Assembly (NCBI GenBank): GCA_020848015.1 | Contig: JADLBA010000174.1 | Coordinates: forward strand, 1-28,224 | Direction of reading: 5' to 3' | Origin: Crocinitomicaceae bacterium | GTDB lineage: Bacteria; Bacteroidota; Bacteroidia; Flavobacteriales_D; Sanyastnellaceae | Length of the DNA: 28,224 bases | Shown here: positions 1 to 8,071 of the stretch, one piece after another | Position numbering within the stretch: the first letter of the stretch is position 1 | Layout of the letters: the number at the start of each line of letters is the position of its first letter | Notes under the pieces: generated by a model | Databases searched by the model: none | Told to the model about the DNA's origin: nothing | The model's input: the letters and a program-made list of their open reading frames with translations, nothing else | Made by a program: the position numbers and the translations under genes

Positions 1-110
1 ACACTTCCTACTCCGGCTTCATCGAGGTATTGGAGATTTTACGTCACCAGTGCTTGGGACACAACATACGGATGGGTACAGGTGCTCGAGGTGGGATGGA
101 AAGGATGTAA
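1..110 (+). CDS. 3' end of an unidentified protein (partial)
   Basis: The frame starting at base 3 is open for 35 codons and stops at TAA 108-110. The C-terminal residues include YSGFIEVLEILRHQ and end in GTGARGGMERM. The composition (amphipathic helix, then a glycine-rich tail) looks like a real protein end and not a chance frame, but I do not recognise the family. The gene enters from beyond the left edge and converges on the aldehyde dehydrogenase gene. Its true length and function cannot be judged from this window. Confidence 0.5.
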   Translation, partial: TSYSGFIEVLEILRHQCLGHNIRMGTGARGGMERM

Positions 111-480
111 CTAAAATAGTTACCATATTAAGATTTTCTTTTTCGATTATAACCCTGGTTATACAGCAAATTTTCTACTGTGCAATCCGGGGTTAAAATT
201 TTTTCACAGGAGAATTCCTTTCCCAACACTAATTATTCAAATGTATCTATGAAAAAAAATATCAAACTGACAAATTATTTTTACGGGATTCTTCGTAAGT
301 AATTCAACTGATGTGAAATAAATACACTAACTCGTGCTTGGTATTTATGTAACTCTCCTGAAAAGGCTCGTTCCATTTTCTACATAAGATCAAATTCAGC
401 AAGCATCCCCCGATTTATTCCACTTGATTTTGCAGTTGCAACTTTTGGACAATATCAGATTATGCAGCATCTCAAATGTA
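111..480. other. convergent intergenic gap, no gene seen
   Basis: This AT-rich 370-nt stretch separates a rightward partial gene from the leftward aldehyde dehydrogenase. I see no convincing coding region; the longest tidy reading is a 17-codon ORF at 249-302. A short perfect palindrome, TATAACC-CT-GGTTATA, lies at 148-163. It has no following T-run, so it does not look like a classic terminator. No tRNA-like or repeat structure was noticed. Confidence 0.6.
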
Positions 481-1860
481 TCAAAAAATCCGCCGGAGCC
501 ATTTCATTTTTCTTTTCGTATAGGGCGGATATCTGAGCGAAGGATCAAACCAAGTCGCTGCATCCACCACCGGCTTATAATGACTCATCATTTCAAAAGT
601 ATAACGCCCGTGATACCTTCCCACACCGCTGGAACCAATACCTCCCACAGGAATTTCAGGGCTGCCAAACTGAATGAGTGTTGAATTAATAACTCCACCA
701 CCAAAACGGATATTTTCAATTACAAACTTTTTTAACTTAGGAGACCGGGTAAAAAGATAAAGCGCCAGCGGGTTATTATTTTTTTTCACCCATCGCAAAA
801 TATCCTCTTCAACAGACCATGAAATGACGGGGAGAACCGGGCCAAAAATTTCCTCCTGCATTACACTGTTCGTTTCATCTACTCCCTCAATAAGAGTTGG
901 TTCAATGTACAATGCTTCTCTATCGCTGCGCCCCCCATGTAGGAGGCTACCCTGCGTGAGATAGCTCGCCAAGACATCAAAACGATGGCTGTTAATAATG
1001 CGCGCATAAGAATCGGAAGAAGAAGGAAGCTCTCCATAAAATTCAACAATAGTTTTTTTTATCCTCTCAATGAGTTTCTCTTTTACCCCATCACGGACAA
1101 GCAAATAATCCGGAGCCACACATGTCTGGCCAGCATTTAAAAATTTACCCCAGACAATCCTTTTTGCAGCTACCTCCAGATTACAGTTGTTGTCAACGAT
1201 AGCTGGGGATTTTCCCCCCAACTCCAGCGACACGGGTGTAAGATTTTTGGCTGCTGCCTCCAGTATTTTTTTTCCAACGGGAATACTTCCTGTAAAAAAT
1301 ATGTGATCGAAAGAGAAATTTTCTGTCAAAGCTGCTCCCACCAAGTAATCGCCGGTTATCAGACTAATAAGTTCCGCCGGAAGAGATTCTGCAAATATTT
1401 TTTCAATTACAGCATTTACAGTTGGGACATTCTCAGAAGGTTTGATAATGGCACAGTTGCCTGCTGCAATTGCTCCAACGAGTGGAACCAGCGACAACTG
1501 AAAAGGATAATTCCACGGGCTGATGATCAGCACTACGCCCCTTGGTTCCGGATATATCTTGGCAGATGAGGGTTGAATGACAATTGGCAAGTTTACTTTC
1601 TGCGGTTTCATCCATTCTTTCAGATGGTGGATGGCATATCGGATTTCACTGATTACAATGGCTATCTCCGTTCCATACATCTCAAATGCAGGTTTACCGA
1701 AATCCATACTCGCAGCATTGCAGATGGCCTTCTCGTTCTTTCTGACGGCTGTTTCGAGGCGCTGGAGACACCGGATGCGGAATTCGTACGGGCGAGTTGT
1801 TCCACAATTAAAAAAATCTTTTTTTTGCTGGAATATATGCAGTAAAATTTCTTTATTCAT
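481..1860 (-). CDS. aldehyde dehydrogenase, ALDH3-like NAD(P)-dependent
   Basis: Oxidises an aldehyde to a carboxylic acid with NAD(P)+, probably in the cytosol or membrane-attached. The 459-residue length matches the short class-3 ALDH group (about 450-490) and not the 490-500-residue ALDH1/2 type. Visible landmarks are SPWNYPF with Asn117, FTGS at 189-192, the general-base motif ELGGKSP with Glu213, the nucleophile in GQTC (Cys247) and EEIFGPVLP at 336-344. All catalytic residues are present. The C-terminus is basic (KRKMKWLRRIF), which could aid membrane association; that is inference. A TetR-family gene lies 141 nt upstream on the same strand and may control it, a common pairing. The substrate is unknown; long-chain or lipid-derived aldehydes are typical for the family. 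Confidence 0.93.
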   Translation of the reverse strand: MNKEILLHIFQQKKDFFNCGTTRPYEFRIRCLQRLETAVRKNEKAICNAASMDFGKPAFEMYGTEIAIVISEIRYAIHHLKEWMKPQKVNLPIVIQPSSAKIYPEPRGVVLIISPWNYPFQLSLVPLVGAIAAGNCAIIKPSENVPTVNAVIEKIFAESLPAELISLITGDYLVGAALTENFSFDHIFFTGSIPVGKKILEAAAKNLTPVSLELGGKSPAIVDNNCNLEVAAKRIVWGKFLNAGQTCVAPDYLLVRDGVKEKLIERIKKTIVEFYGELPSSSDSYARIINSHRFDVLASYLTQGSLLHGGRSDREALYIEPTLIEGVDETNSVMQEEIFGPVLPVISWSVEEDILRWVKKNNNPLALYLFTRSPKLKKFVIENIRFGGGVINSTLIQFGSPEIPVGGIGSSGVGRYHGRYTFEMMSHYKPVVDAATWFDPSLRYPPYTKRKMKWLRRIF

Positions 1861-2001
1861 CGAATGAAATTGGTAGGCTACACGATGGAGTCACCGAGGA
1901 TACACTTTTCCTGGTAGTAATAGCAAAAAAAAATTTTTACCCCGCAATCTCAGCCAGCCATCACAAAATCAATTCACAGGTAGGAAATGAAATATATCTG
2001 C

Positions 2002-2580
2002 CTATTTCTTCAATCCGTTCCAACACATTTCTGCAAAGGTTTTTATGTCTTTTGAAGAAATTTTTTTCTTTTGTGTAAACAACTGCATTCTCGCTGATGC
2101 TGCCGCAGTATTATAAAAAAATTCCGCCAGTACTTCAGCAGGAAGTTTCTTAAATTTTCCTTCTTTTACACCTTCCCTGAAAACGTCCATCACCTGCTTA
2201 TCAAACATTGTCTTTCCGGGCGGTGAAAATGGAGAACTTTGAAACTGGTCAAGAAACGAGAACTCAAGAACATCCCTGGTAAAATGGTTGTGAAGCAGCA
2301 CAAACATTTCCTGCGTTTTTTTCGATAAAGGGAATTTTCCTTTAGCTGCTGTAGAAAGCGCTCCGGCAATTCTGTCTTTGGCGGAGGAGTGGAGCGCAAG
2401 AATAAGGTCTTCTTTACTGGCGAAGTGGTGATAAATGGTTCCTACTGCCACCCCCGAAACAGAGGCTAACTCAGACATGGGGGAAGCGTGAAATCCGCCA
2501 TGAGCAAACATCCGTAAGGCAGTTTGCATCACTTTTTCTCTTTTGGAAAGTATTTTTTTCATATCCGACCGAATATTCAT
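2002..2580 (-). CDS. TetR/AcrR-family transcriptional regulator
   Basis: A 192-residue one-component repressor. The N-terminal DNA-binding domain covers about residues 12-60: a first helix around KVMQTALRMFAHGGF, then the helix-turn-helix with SELASVSGVAVGTIYHHF (about 36-53) and KEDL, the standard TetR signature. The C-terminal helical region, which should hold the ligand pocket, is not diagnostic. It is transcribed away from yqeY and toward the aldehyde dehydrogenase. The start at 2578-2580 is ATG; a second ATG six codons in would also keep the whole domain. A perfect-arm palindrome just upstream (2603-2623) is a good candidate for autoregulation. The inducer is unknown; a fatty acid, aldehyde or other lipophilic compound would fit the neighbour. 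Confidence 0.92.
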   Translation of the reverse strand: MNIRSDMKKILSKREKVMQTALRMFAHGGFHASPMSELASVSGVAVGTIYHHFASKEDLILALHSSAKDRIAGALSTAAKGKFPLSKKTQEMFVLLHNHFTRDVLEFSFLDQFQSSPFSPPGKTMFDKQVMDVFREGVKEGKFKKLPAEVLAEFFYNTAAASARMQLFTQKKKISSKDIKTFAEMCWNGLKK

Positions 2581-2602
2581 TCACGGTAAAAGTAATTTTT
2601 TT

Positions 2603-2623
2603 AAAATAATGTACAATTATTTT
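2603..2623. promoter_or_regulatory. candidate TetR-family operator (palindrome)
   Basis: AAAATAAT-GTACA-ATTATTTT has 8-bp perfect arms around a 5-bp spacer whose first four bases, GTAC, are themselves palindromic. It sits 23 nt before the TetR start codon and 47 nt before the yqeY start, in the divergent region. TetR-family dimers often bind such dyads between themselves and a neighbour. Because the region is AT-rich, part of the symmetry could be chance. Confidence 0.45.
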
Positions 2624-2640
2624 TTATTCAAATAAATCAC

Positions 2641-2648
2641 TAAACTTG
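2641..2648 (+). promoter_or_regulatory. possible Bacteroidota -7 box for yqeY
   Basis: TAAACTTG differs from the TAnnTTTG consensus at one base and ends 21 nt before the yqeY ATG. The matching -33 region would fall on or just right of the palindrome at 2603-2623, so a repressor bound there could block it. This is motif reading only. Confidence 0.35.
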
Positions 2649-2669
2649 CGTTCTGCAATTTTCATTTCC

Positions 2670-3122
2670 ATGAGCCTTACCGAACGCATCAACAATGACA
2701 TAAAGGAAGCAATGAAATCCGGTCAGAAAGACCGGCTAATGGCATTGCGTGATATAAAAAGCAAATTGCTGATTGAAATGACAAAAGGCGGTAGCGACGG
2801 GGAGGTGGATGATATCCGCGGTATTGCCATTCTCAACAAGCTCTACAAACAACGGATGGAATCCATCGAAATTTACCGCAGCCAAGGAAGAGAGGATCTG
2901 GTGAATGAAGAGTTGACGCAGGCGAATGTCATTAAGGCATACCTCCCCTCACAGATCAGCGAAGCAGATCTTGAAAGCGCGGTGGCGGCCGTGATTGTCG
3001 AAACCGGTGCATCTGGTCTGGCAGAAATGGGCAGGGTGATGGGGGCGGCTAACAAAGCGCTCGCCGGTAAAGCCGACGGAAAGGCTATTTCTGAAATGGT
3101 TAAGAAGTTGCTCGCAAAGTAA
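2670..3122 (+). CDS. yqeY: GatB/YqeY domain-containing protein
   Basis: A stand-alone 150-residue YqeY protein, related to the C-terminal tail domain of the GatB subunit of the tRNA-dependent amidotransferase. Typical features are the start MSLTERINNDIKEAMKSGQK, the conserved DRLMALRDIKSKL, an interior YRSQGREDLVNEE and the C-terminal GRVMGAANKAL followed by AISEMVKKLL. Its exact cellular role is not settled; tRNA binding is the usual suggestion. I chose ATG 2670 because family members begin with this Met; the frame is open eight codons further upstream, back to a TTG. The stop is one base before the start of the next gene, so the two are probably co-transcribed. Confidence 0.93.
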   Translation: MSLTERINNDIKEAMKSGQKDRLMALRDIKSKLLIEMTKGGSDGEVDDIRGIAILNKLYKQRMESIEIYRSQGREDLVNEELTQANVIKAYLPSQISEADLESAVAAVIVETGASGLAEMGRVMGAANKALAGKADGKAISEMVKKLLAK

Positions 3123-3123
3123 G

Positions 3124-3555
3124 ATGCCTTCTGTAAAAAAAGTGATCGGCAGGAGAGAGTTGATCCATCTCCCCGATCTCGACTCCTTTTTTGTAGAAGC
3201 AAAAATAGACACCGGAGCTTTCCGTACCGCTGTACATTGCATCAGTTGCAGAGAAATATTCCGCGATGGAATTCCGGTACTAAAAACTGTATTCGATCTG
3301 GATGGAAAAGGAGAAAAAACATTTTACTTCCGCTCCTATCGTCTTCGCAACATTCGAAATTCATTCGGACAAACGGAAGCCCGTTATTGCATCCATTCCC
3401 GGCTCAAGATAGGTAGAAAAGAAATCTTTTCCGATATATCACTGACGGACAGGTCTAATATGAAATACCAGGTACTGATTGGAAGAAAGACAATTGGAAA
3501 AAAATTTCTTATTGATGTTTCAAAAATTCATCTGATGTCAAAGCCGTCAAAATAA
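3124..3555 (+). CDS. RimB-type retropepsin-like protease (RimK-linked putative Zn protease family)
   Basis: A 143-residue protein of the family long annotated as 'ATP-dependent zinc protease' (PF05618), now considered a retropepsin-like aspartic protease; the Pseudomonas member RimB trims glutamate tails that RimK adds to ribosomal protein S6. The sequence shows VIGRRELIHLPDL at the start, the active-site loop AKIDTGAFRTAVH with Asp29-Thr-Gly, and the C-terminal MKYQVLIGRKTIGKKFLIDV. No signal peptide is visible, so it should be cytoplasmic. It starts one base after yqeY ends and converges on rimK 70 nt downstream, which supports the functional pairing. The symbol is withheld because the assignment rests on family and context only. 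Confidence 0.85.
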   Translation: MPSVKKVIGRRELIHLPDLDSFFVEAKIDTGAFRTAVHCISCREIFRDGIPVLKTVFDLDGKGEKTFYFRSYRLRNIRNSFGQTEARYCIHSRLKIGRKEIFSDISLTDRSNMKYQVLIGRKTIGKKFLIDVSKIHLMSKPSK

Positions 3556-3625
3556 TTAACGGTAATCTTCGACAGTGATACAGGCACAAGAGGTTCAGAA
3601 AAGATCAATTGCCTGTCATAATTTA

Positions 3626-4498
3626 TCAGACGTTTTTTTCGACGTATTTGATGATCTGTCCCGCTATATCTTTTCCAGTGGCAGCTTCTATTCCTTCAAG
3701 TCCCGGAGAGGAATTGACTTCAATAATTAATGGTCCCCGCTCACTCTGGAGCATATCCACACCGGCAACACCCAGTTTCAGCGCATTCGCCGCCTTCACC
3801 GCAGCGATCTCTTCTTCTCTTGAAAGTTCAATTACTTCGGCGGTTCCTCCACGATGAAGGTTCGATCTGAACTCACCTTCTTTTGCCTGGCGTTTCATCG
3901 CTCCCACTACGTGACCGTCAACAACAAAGGCTCTGATATCTGCGCCCTTAGCCTCTTTAATAAACTCCTGGACAATGACGCGCGCTTTCAAGCCGTTGAA
4001 TGCTTCCACAACAGAAATCGCCGCTTTTTTATTTTCGGCAAGTACTACTCCGAGACCCTGAGTACCCTCCAGCAATTTGATCACGACAGGCGCTCCTCCC
4101 GCTTCTTTCAGCGTTTTTTCCACGTCTCTGGAATAATTGGTAAACACGGTTTTTGGAAGACCAAGCCCTGCCCGCGATAATATTTGAAGGCTCCTGAGCT
4201 TATCCCTCGAACGAATAAGTGCCTGAGATTCTGCAGCGGTAAATATGTCCATCATTTCAAACTGCCTGACAACAGCCGTCCCATAGAAAGTAACAGAAGC
4301 ACCGATGCGCGGAATAACCGCATGGATATCCTTCAGCTCCTCTCCGTTGTATATAATTTTCGGATTCTTTTTTTCAATGACGAGATTACATTTCAGGTGA
4401 TCGAGCACACGCACCTGATGTCCACGTTTTTCGCCCGCTTCCACCAAGCGTTTGGTGCTATAAAGTTTTGTATCTCTCGAAAGAATGATAAGATTCAT
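3626..4498 (-). CDS. rimK: RimK-type alpha-L-glutamate ligase
   Basis: An ATP-grasp ligase that in E. coli adds glutamate residues to the C-terminus of ribosomal protein S6 and can make poly-alpha-glutamate. At 290 residues it is close to E. coli RimK (300). The pre-ATP-grasp region contains AVIPRIGASVTFYG (60-73), then the nucleotide-binding segment PVVIKLLEGTQGLGVV with Lys141, QEFI near 177-180, and the metal-binding end GVDML...IIEVNSSPGLEGIE with Asp248, Glu260 and Asn262. All expected ligands are present. It is encoded alone on the minus strand, 55 nt upstream of and in line with the last polysaccharide gene, but no link to that cluster is evident. The convergent RimB-like gene is the more meaningful neighbour. 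Confidence 0.92.
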   Translation of the reverse strand: MNLIILSRDTKLYSTKRLVEAGEKRGHQVRVLDHLKCNLVIEKKNPKIIYNGEELKDIHAVIPRIGASVTFYGTAVVRQFEMMDIFTAAESQALIRSRDKLRSLQILSRAGLGLPKTVFTNYSRDVEKTLKEAGGAPVVIKLLEGTQGLGVVLAENKKAAISVVEAFNGLKARVIVQEFIKEAKGADIRAFVVDGHVVGAMKRQAKEGEFRSNLHRGGTAEVIELSREEEIAAVKAANALKLGVAGVDMLQSERGPLIIEVNSSPGLEGIEAATGKDIAGQIIKYVEKNV

Positions 4499-4552
4499 AT
4501 CCGGTAAAAAGTAAATATATATTGTAATCGGCTCTGATACTTCGCAAATAAT

Positions 4553-5716
4553 TTATTGGTATTCCGGGGAAAAATCGAAAAGGTGCCTGTTCATCTCAAT
4601 GGAAGGGGCATTTTGAGCAATTTTTTTTCCAATAGTACCCGCGCCTTTCCGCCATATAGCATACTCATCACCGCCCAGGAGGAGGCAGTACCGCAGCATC
4701 TTGGCAAACTCCTCCGACACTAATGGAAGATCCCAACCGGCTTTTACTTCTTCCAGGTTCCGCCATGGTGTCTTGTCGCTGATAAGAACAGGAAGAGAAG
4801 CTATCAGAGCTTCTGCAATGGCATGGCCGTAATTTTCCCCTTTGGTTGGCAGGTAAAAAAAATGATACCCCGACATTAATCCGAAAATATCTTTTGCATC
4901 AGCATGACCAGGGAAGCGGAGCGTAATCCCGTTGATGCCCGCTGCCAGTTTTTTACACTCATCGAGATAGTCTTTATTTTGTTGAGTACCATAAAAATCA
5001 ATCACCACATTTCCCTTTAACCCAGCATCGCGGACATAGGCAATCGCTTCGCTGATTCCCTTTTCCGGACTGATACGTGCGATACTGATCAACTTCATCT
5101 CTCCAGATATTTTTTCAGGGCCAGCAACTGTTTGCCCAGGAGCTAGCGAAAGGTTCGGAGCAACGCGAATAGCAGAGGAAGAGCCAAAATATCTTTTTAT
5201 CTCTTCTCTTTCACTCTCGCTGGTTGCATGCCAGGTGATTCCATTGAAGCAGCCGAGCATACGGGCCATTGATATAAATAATTTTTTCTTCAGAGGTTTT
5301 ACAGAAAGCGCTCCTTCTTTCAACATACCTCTGGGAGCCAAGAGCACCCGATGAGTCATCTTTTCTCTTCGCAGGATTTTCATCGGGAGCAATGTGAATT
5401 TTTTGCTGAAAAGGGAGTTCATATAGATCCAGTCGAAATGACCATTCAGCAGAATGTTCCGCATCGCTTCTTCAGAAATATCTTTTTCTTCAAAATACCA
5501 GATTTGGCATCGATCGTTGAATCGGTTCCATTTACCAGTCTCGATACCAGAGTAAGGAACCGAGCTGTTCAAATCTGTGTTTCTCGTAATGATAAAAAAG
5601 TCGTGCTCTATCAACTCAACCATATTAGCCAGTGAGCGAATTGGCCCGCCGGCCATAAAGCCTGGCAGATACCAGTCGGTAAGAATGAGTATCCGTTTCC
5701 GCGAAGAAGAGGTCAC
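4553..5716 (-). CDS. glycosyltransferase family 4, last gene of polysaccharide cluster
   Basis: A GT-B-fold retaining glycosyltransferase of 387 residues. The N-terminal domain opens with ILILTDWYLPGFMAGGPIRSL (glycine-rich acceptor-side loop), followed by LAPRGMLKEGAL at about 126-137. The C-terminal nucleotide-sugar domain has ISIARISPEKG (210-220) and the E-x7-E pair at Glu294 and Glu302 within ENYGHAIAEAL. The start is GTG at 5714-5716 and overlaps the stop codon of the preceding small membrane-protein gene, which suggests translational coupling. Donor and acceptor sugars cannot be told from sequence. It is the most downstream member of the leftward polysaccharide operon. Confidence 0.9.
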   Translation of the reverse strand: MTSSSRKRILILTDWYLPGFMAGGPIRSLANMVELIEHDFFIITRNTDLNSSVPYSGIETGKWNRFNDRCQIWYFEEKDISEEAMRNILLNGHFDWIYMNSLFSKKFTLLPMKILRREKMTHRVLLAPRGMLKEGALSVKPLKKKLFISMARMLGCFNGITWHATSESEREEIKRYFGSSSAIRVAPNLSLAPGQTVAGPEKISGEMKLISIARISPEKGISEAIAYVRDAGLKGNVVIDFYGTQQNKDYLDECKKLAAGINGITLRFPGHADAKDIFGLMSGYHFFYLPTKGENYGHAIAEALIASLPVLISDKTPWRNLEEVKAGWDLPLVSEEFAKMLRYCLLLGGDEYAIWRKGAGTIGKKIAQNAPSIEMNRHLFDFSPEYQ

Positions 5717-5958
5717 TTTTTTATATTACATTTATTGCTAAATAATCCATAGAGCGCAGCAAGTGCCCATACACCTTCAAGTATGAAAAAAGGCCAGGCA
5801 TCAATTATAAATGCTCCGATAGAAGCAAGTGCCCCTCCGGCAAAATTAGCGAAGTTAAAAGCTACACTTTCTATAGATAATTTTCTCAGTTGCAATAAAA
5901 CAAAAGCAATGAGAATAAGGATAACTCCGGATGTACTTACAATATCATGTGTTGCCAT
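5713..5958 (-). CDS. small three-helix membrane protein, CBU_0592-like
   Basis: An 81-residue protein beginning MATHDIVSTSGV. The frame is open to an upstream TTG at 5970, but ATG 5956-5958 is the better start. It has three hydrophobic stretches, roughly SGVILILIAFVLLQL, NFANFAGGALASIGAFII and WPFFILEGVWALAALYGLF, and a short lysine-ending tail. The pattern LIAFVLLQL...S...NFAGG...P..ILEGVWALAALYGL resembles the CBU_0592 / SMR-like family of unknown function. It lies 15 nt downstream of asnB and overlaps the next glycosyltransferase gene, so it is part of the operon. A role in membrane sugar handling is possible but only inferred. Confidence 0.7.
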   Translation of the reverse strand: MATHDIVSTSGVILILIAFVLLQLRKLSIESVAFNFANFAGGALASIGAFIIDAWPFFILEGVWALAALYGLFSNKCNIKK

Positions 5959-5973
5959 GATAAAATTCAATCA

Positions 5974-7839
5974 TTATTCAACATCATTTTTTTTCATCCA
6001 AGCCCCTAATACAACGAGGGTCCATATCCTTGCCCAGGTAATATGCGGGTCTCCGGCAAGAAAACGCTGCCAAAGTTTCATTACCTCCCCTTTCCTGAAA
6101 TAATCAAGACTTGACAGGAAATTCAGATTATCCATACACATTTCCCGTAATTCATTTTTCATCCAGTTATCCCATGGAAATGTAAATCCCATTTTTGGAC
6201 GATTCACTATCTCCTGAGGAAGCAATCCACCAAGTGAATCAACGAGCAATTTTTTGGGAGTTGCAGGAAATTTTTGATGATCCGGAATACCCAATACATA
6301 TTCTACCAGCCGATGATCAATGAAAGGCACCCGTACTTCTAATGAATGCGCCATACTCATCTGGTCGGTATCGCGCAGGAGCACATTCTGCATATAGGAT
6401 GAAATTTCTGCAACACTCACCATTGAGTACAAGGGCAATCCGGACTTCTCTGCAAACATCGAAATTTTCTCGACTTCATTTATGGGCAGTTGCTCCCTAT
6501 TAAGTAATGACAGCAACCGTTTATCGAGGAACAACTGTCTTGTAACGGAATAGACAGTGGAAAAATCAATACTTGTTTTCTTCATTACCTCGCTGATTTT
6601 TTCAGCAGCAACAGAGGGTTTCATTGCTGCAAGGGTTTTTGCTGCGAGCACACGGGCAAATTTTGGAGACCTCTTCAGCCATGTTCTGGCATCCATTTCC
6701 TTCATTCGCTGAAAAACATCATACCCCGCAAAAAGCTCATCCCCGCCGAGTCCCGACAAAGCCATTTTCACTCCCGCCTCTCGTGTTATCTTGCTGACCA
6801 CATAAGTATTTGGCCCGTCTCCGCTCGGATGATCCATTACTTGCAGTGCTTCCGGCACTAACTTCAGAAAATCCCCTGCATTCAATCTTATGCTTGTATG
6901 GTCTGTGTGAAATTTGGCGGCGATCATTTCAGAATAGGCGCTTTCATCCCACTGCTTTTCGCTGAAAGTAACAGAAAAGGTTTTTACAGGTCTGGGAGAC
7001 ACTTCGCTCATCAGACCTACTATTGCACTGGAATCAATTCCTCCGGAAAGGAAGGCTCCAAAAGGTACATCCGAGCGCATTCTCATCTCAACAGCAGACC
7101 GTAGTATATCTCTTACCTGGCTATGTACTTCGGTTATATCTGTTCCGTCCGCCTGTCTAATAGCATTGCCTGAAAGGCTCCAGTAACCTGCCGTTTCCTG
7201 TTTATTGCCAGACATAAGAATGTAATGTCCCGGCATTAGTGCATATATTCCCCGAATGATCGTTCGGGGGGCGTGAACCGTCTGGTAACGAAGATAATCA
7301 CACAAAGCGTCTTCATCAATTTTTCTTTCTATTTTCCCTGTGCTTAGCAGAGAACGTATTTCGGAGGAAAAGTATAATCCATCAGGAGAAGCTGAATAAT
7401 AAAGGGGTTTTATTCCGAGTCGGTCTCTCACAAGAAAATAACAGTCATTATCGAGGTCGCACAGGGCAAAGGCAAACATTCCGATGAATTTTTCAAGGCA
7501 GTTTATTCCCCACTTTCTGTAAGCCGCAAGAATGACTTCAGTATCGGTAGAAGTATGAAATGTAAATTCATCTTCGAGTTCTTTTTTTAACTCAATATAA
7601 TTATATATCTCCCCATTGAAGACAATAACAAGTCGCCGATCATCGCTGAAGAAAGGCTGTTTTCCGGCTGGGCTGGTATCAATGATTGACAACCTCCGGT
7701 GCCCCAGTGCTACGCGATCACCCACCCAGACCCCCTCAGCATCGGGACCCCGGTGAGCCAATGCGCAGTTCATCTTTTCTACTAATCCGGAAGCAGAGTT
7801 CTGGTCGGTAAAATTCCATATTCCGTTTATACCACACAT
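5974..7839 (-). CDS. asnB: AsnB-type glutamine-dependent amidotransferase
   Basis: A 621-residue class-B asparagine-synthetase homologue. The N-terminal glutaminase domain begins MCGING, so Cys2 becomes the N-terminal nucleophile after Met removal; HRRLSI (48-53), FNGEIYN (74-80) and STDTE (97-101) complete its active site. The synthetase domain carries the PP-loop SGGIDSS at 265-271 and a SGLGGDELFAGY motif. Both halves look active. The enzyme hydrolyses glutamine and passes ammonia to an adenylated carboxylate, normally aspartate. In polysaccharide loci, homologues such as WbpS are thought to amidate uronic acids; the co-occurrence here with a sugar 6-dehydrogenase supports that reading but does not prove it. 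A 232-nt gap separates it from the preceding gene, so an internal promoter is possible. Confidence 0.88.
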   Translation of the reverse strand: MCGINGIWNFTDQNSASGLVEKMNCALAHRGPDAEGVWVGDRVALGHRRLSIIDTSPAGKQPFFSDDRRLVIVFNGEIYNYIELKKELEDEFTFHTSTDTEVILAAYRKWGINCLEKFIGMFAFALCDLDNDCYFLVRDRLGIKPLYYSASPDGLYFSSEIRSLLSTGKIERKIDEDALCDYLRYQTVHAPRTIIRGIYALMPGHYILMSGNKQETAGYWSLSGNAIRQADGTDITEVHSQVRDILRSAVEMRMRSDVPFGAFLSGGIDSSAIVGLMSEVSPRPVKTFSVTFSEKQWDESAYSEMIAAKFHTDHTSIRLNAGDFLKLVPEALQVMDHPSGDGPNTYVVSKITREAGVKMALSGLGGDELFAGYDVFQRMKEMDARTWLKRSPKFARVLAAKTLAAMKPSVAAEKISEVMKKTSIDFSTVYSVTRQLFLDKRLLSLLNREQLPINEVEKISMFAEKSGLPLYSMVSVAEISSYMQNVLLRDTDQMSMAHSLEVRVPFIDHRLVEYVLGIPDHQKFPATPKKLLVDSLGGLLPQEIVNRPKMGFTFPWDNWMKNELREMCMDNLNFLSSLDYFRKGEVMKLWQRFLAGDPHITWARIWTLVVLGAWMKKNDVE

Positions 7840-8071
7840 TTTGTTTCCTGCTGAATAACTGTTCGCTATAAGGCGCGAAGCTAATTCATTGTATTAATTA
7901 AAGAACCAGTTTTGCCCCTGTCAGGATAATTTTTTTCATTATTGATCCCTGCTGTCAAAGAGACTGTTCCTGCGCAGATACCATTCTCCGGCGGAAAAAA
8001 AATCATTTCTTTAAACATTCCAATACTATTATCCCTTTTATTGGATTATTCAATCGGACTTCTGGGAACTA

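Noticed and set aside
148..163. Perfect palindrome TATAACC-CT-GGTTATA
   Set aside because: Short, in AT-rich DNA between convergent genes, without a T-run or adjacent promoter; may be chance.
249..302. Small ORF starting MKKNIKLTNYFYG (17 codons)
   Set aside because: Too short, no recognisable ribosome-binding site or promoter, and no family resemblance.
3580..3616. ACAGGCA ... TGCCTGT inverted repeat between rimB-like and rimK
   Set aside because: The loop would be 23 nt and no T-run follows closely, so I do not call it a terminator.
7840..8071. Possible internal promoter upstream of asnB (TAGTATTG on the minus strand at 8021-8028)
   Set aside because: One mismatch in the -7 box and loose -33 spacing; too weak to annotate, though the 232-nt gap leaves room for one.
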